Below are positions 63,717-64,000 of a DNA stretch of 64,000 nucleotides, one piece after another; position 1 is the first letter of the stretch; every line of letters begins with the position of its first letter. The stretch is from positions 124,001-188,000 of the forward strand of contig JAHFNH010000001.1 in assembly GCA_023267435.1 (NCBI GenBank), written 5' to 3'. Origin of the DNA: Candidatus Nomurabacteria bacterium. GTDB lineage: Bacteria > Patescibacteria > Paceibacteria > UBA9973. Position numbers and translations under genes: made by a program. The notes under the pieces were generated by a model. The model worked only from the letters and a program-made list of their open reading frames with translations. It searched no databases and was not told the DNA's origin.

Positions 63717-64000
63717 ATGCCGACAATTCAAAAAAAGGTGGAAGAAATAACCACTAGGCAGGAATTCAATGAATTTCTGCAAGAATGCCAGAAAAACCAT
63801 AGCATGCCTTATGCTTACGCTAAAGGAGAGGGATTTTACGAAGATAATAAACTTATTGCTGTCCGTTGGTTGTCTATTAACGTACAAAAGAATGATGATT
63901 TTCTTTCCAATTTAAAGGACAAAAATTCTAATTTTAACGAAAAGATCACTAAACCAACCCTTATTTGTTTGAATGAAAATGAAACAATAGGAGAAGCTGT
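63717..64000 (+). CDS. Unknown protein, N-terminal part (cut by window edge)
   Basis: ATG 63717 opens a frame that runs to the end of the window (94 codons seen). The product is soluble. The opening helix is charged (IQKKVEEITTRQEFNEFLQE), followed by YAYAKGEGFYEDNKLIAVRW and LSINVQKNDD, a beta-rich pattern. No signal peptide or known motif is visible. The sequence continues beyond 64000, so family and length cannot be judged. Confidence 0.65.
   Translation, partial: MPTIQKKVEEITTRQEFNEFLQECQKNHSMPYAYAKGEGFYEDNKLIAVRWLSINVQKNDDFLSNLKDKNSNFNEKITKPTLICLNENETIGEA

Noticed and set aside
1..64000. Alternative genetic code with UGA read as glycine, known in some CPR
   Set aside because: TGA ends several clear genes, including cca and the helicase (ATGA overlap with rsmA), so UGA is a stop here.
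1..64000. CRISPR arrays, insertion sequences and rRNA genes
   Set aside because: None seen: no regularly spaced direct repeats with unique spacers, no transposase, and no rRNA sequence.

Overview
The window is AT-rich chromosomal DNA from a bacterium with a small genome. UGA is used as a normal stop codon. Gene content and order point to the Candidate Phyla Radiation (Patescibacteria), most likely the Parcubacteria/Paceibacteria branch. The evidence is compact housekeeping genes, a large relaxase-free type IV secretion-like locus with a PrgI protein and pilin-domain fusions, a shortened YebC, many small lineage-specific proteins, and almost no Shine-Dalgarno sequences. The exact lineage is inference.

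Layout. 1-5830: recombination genes ruvB (cut by the window edge), yebC-like and ruvC, a small acidic protein, then divergent tyrS and a class A penicillin-binding protein. 5904-11845: the replication-origin neighbourhood. It holds a DUF721-like gene, dnaN, a candidate oriC, dnaA, rpmH, rnpA, yidD, yidC and khpB/jag. 11853-30241: one long minus-strand locus for an envelope-spanning type IV secretion-like machine (VirB4, PrgI/VirB3, VirB6, secreted subunits). It carries two pilin-domain proteins that share a 758-bp identical core but end in different peptidoglycan hydrolases. 30332-36283: rsmA, a UvrD/PcrA helicase, a DUF5663-like protein, a coiled-coil membrane protein and an L,D-transpeptidase-like protein. 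36355-39318: small secreted proteins, a LysM/M23 endopeptidase with a long leader, and a lipoprotein. 39377-44188: an NRAMP-like transporter, four tRNA genes, yraN, a cluster of parS-like sites and the CCA-adding enzyme. 44196-50790: a TMEM175-type channel, murI, small unknowns, a methyltransferase, a TrmB-type regulator, a tandem DUF397-like pair, exodeoxyribonuclease III and a Xer-type recombinase. 50875-56201: rpsO, a repeat-rich surface protein, a NYN nuclease-like protein and pnp. 56260-64000: two regulators (TrmB type and HTH-ATPase-DUF4325), a DksA/TraR-type protein, comM/yifB, an SOS operon with lexA, HU, and a partial unknown gene.

Two features run through the whole window. First, at more than twenty genes an extended -10 box (TGnTAnnnT) lies about 6-8 bp upstream of the start codon. 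RNA synthesis would then begin at or next to the AUG, so leaderless mRNA appears to be the default here. The same rule corrects several start codons. Genes with real 5' leaders (the M23 peptidase, pnp, lexA operon, NYN protein) therefore stand out and carry hairpins or operators. Second, several short GC-rich palindromes occur both between genes and inside coding frames (cca, yraN).

The most interesting items are the mosaic pilin-hydrolase pair, the leaderless promoter rule, the parS-like cluster overlapping cca, the LexA-box operon with an unknown 66-residue protein, and the HTH-ATPase-DUF4325 regulator behind helically phased CTTTACAGTA repeats.
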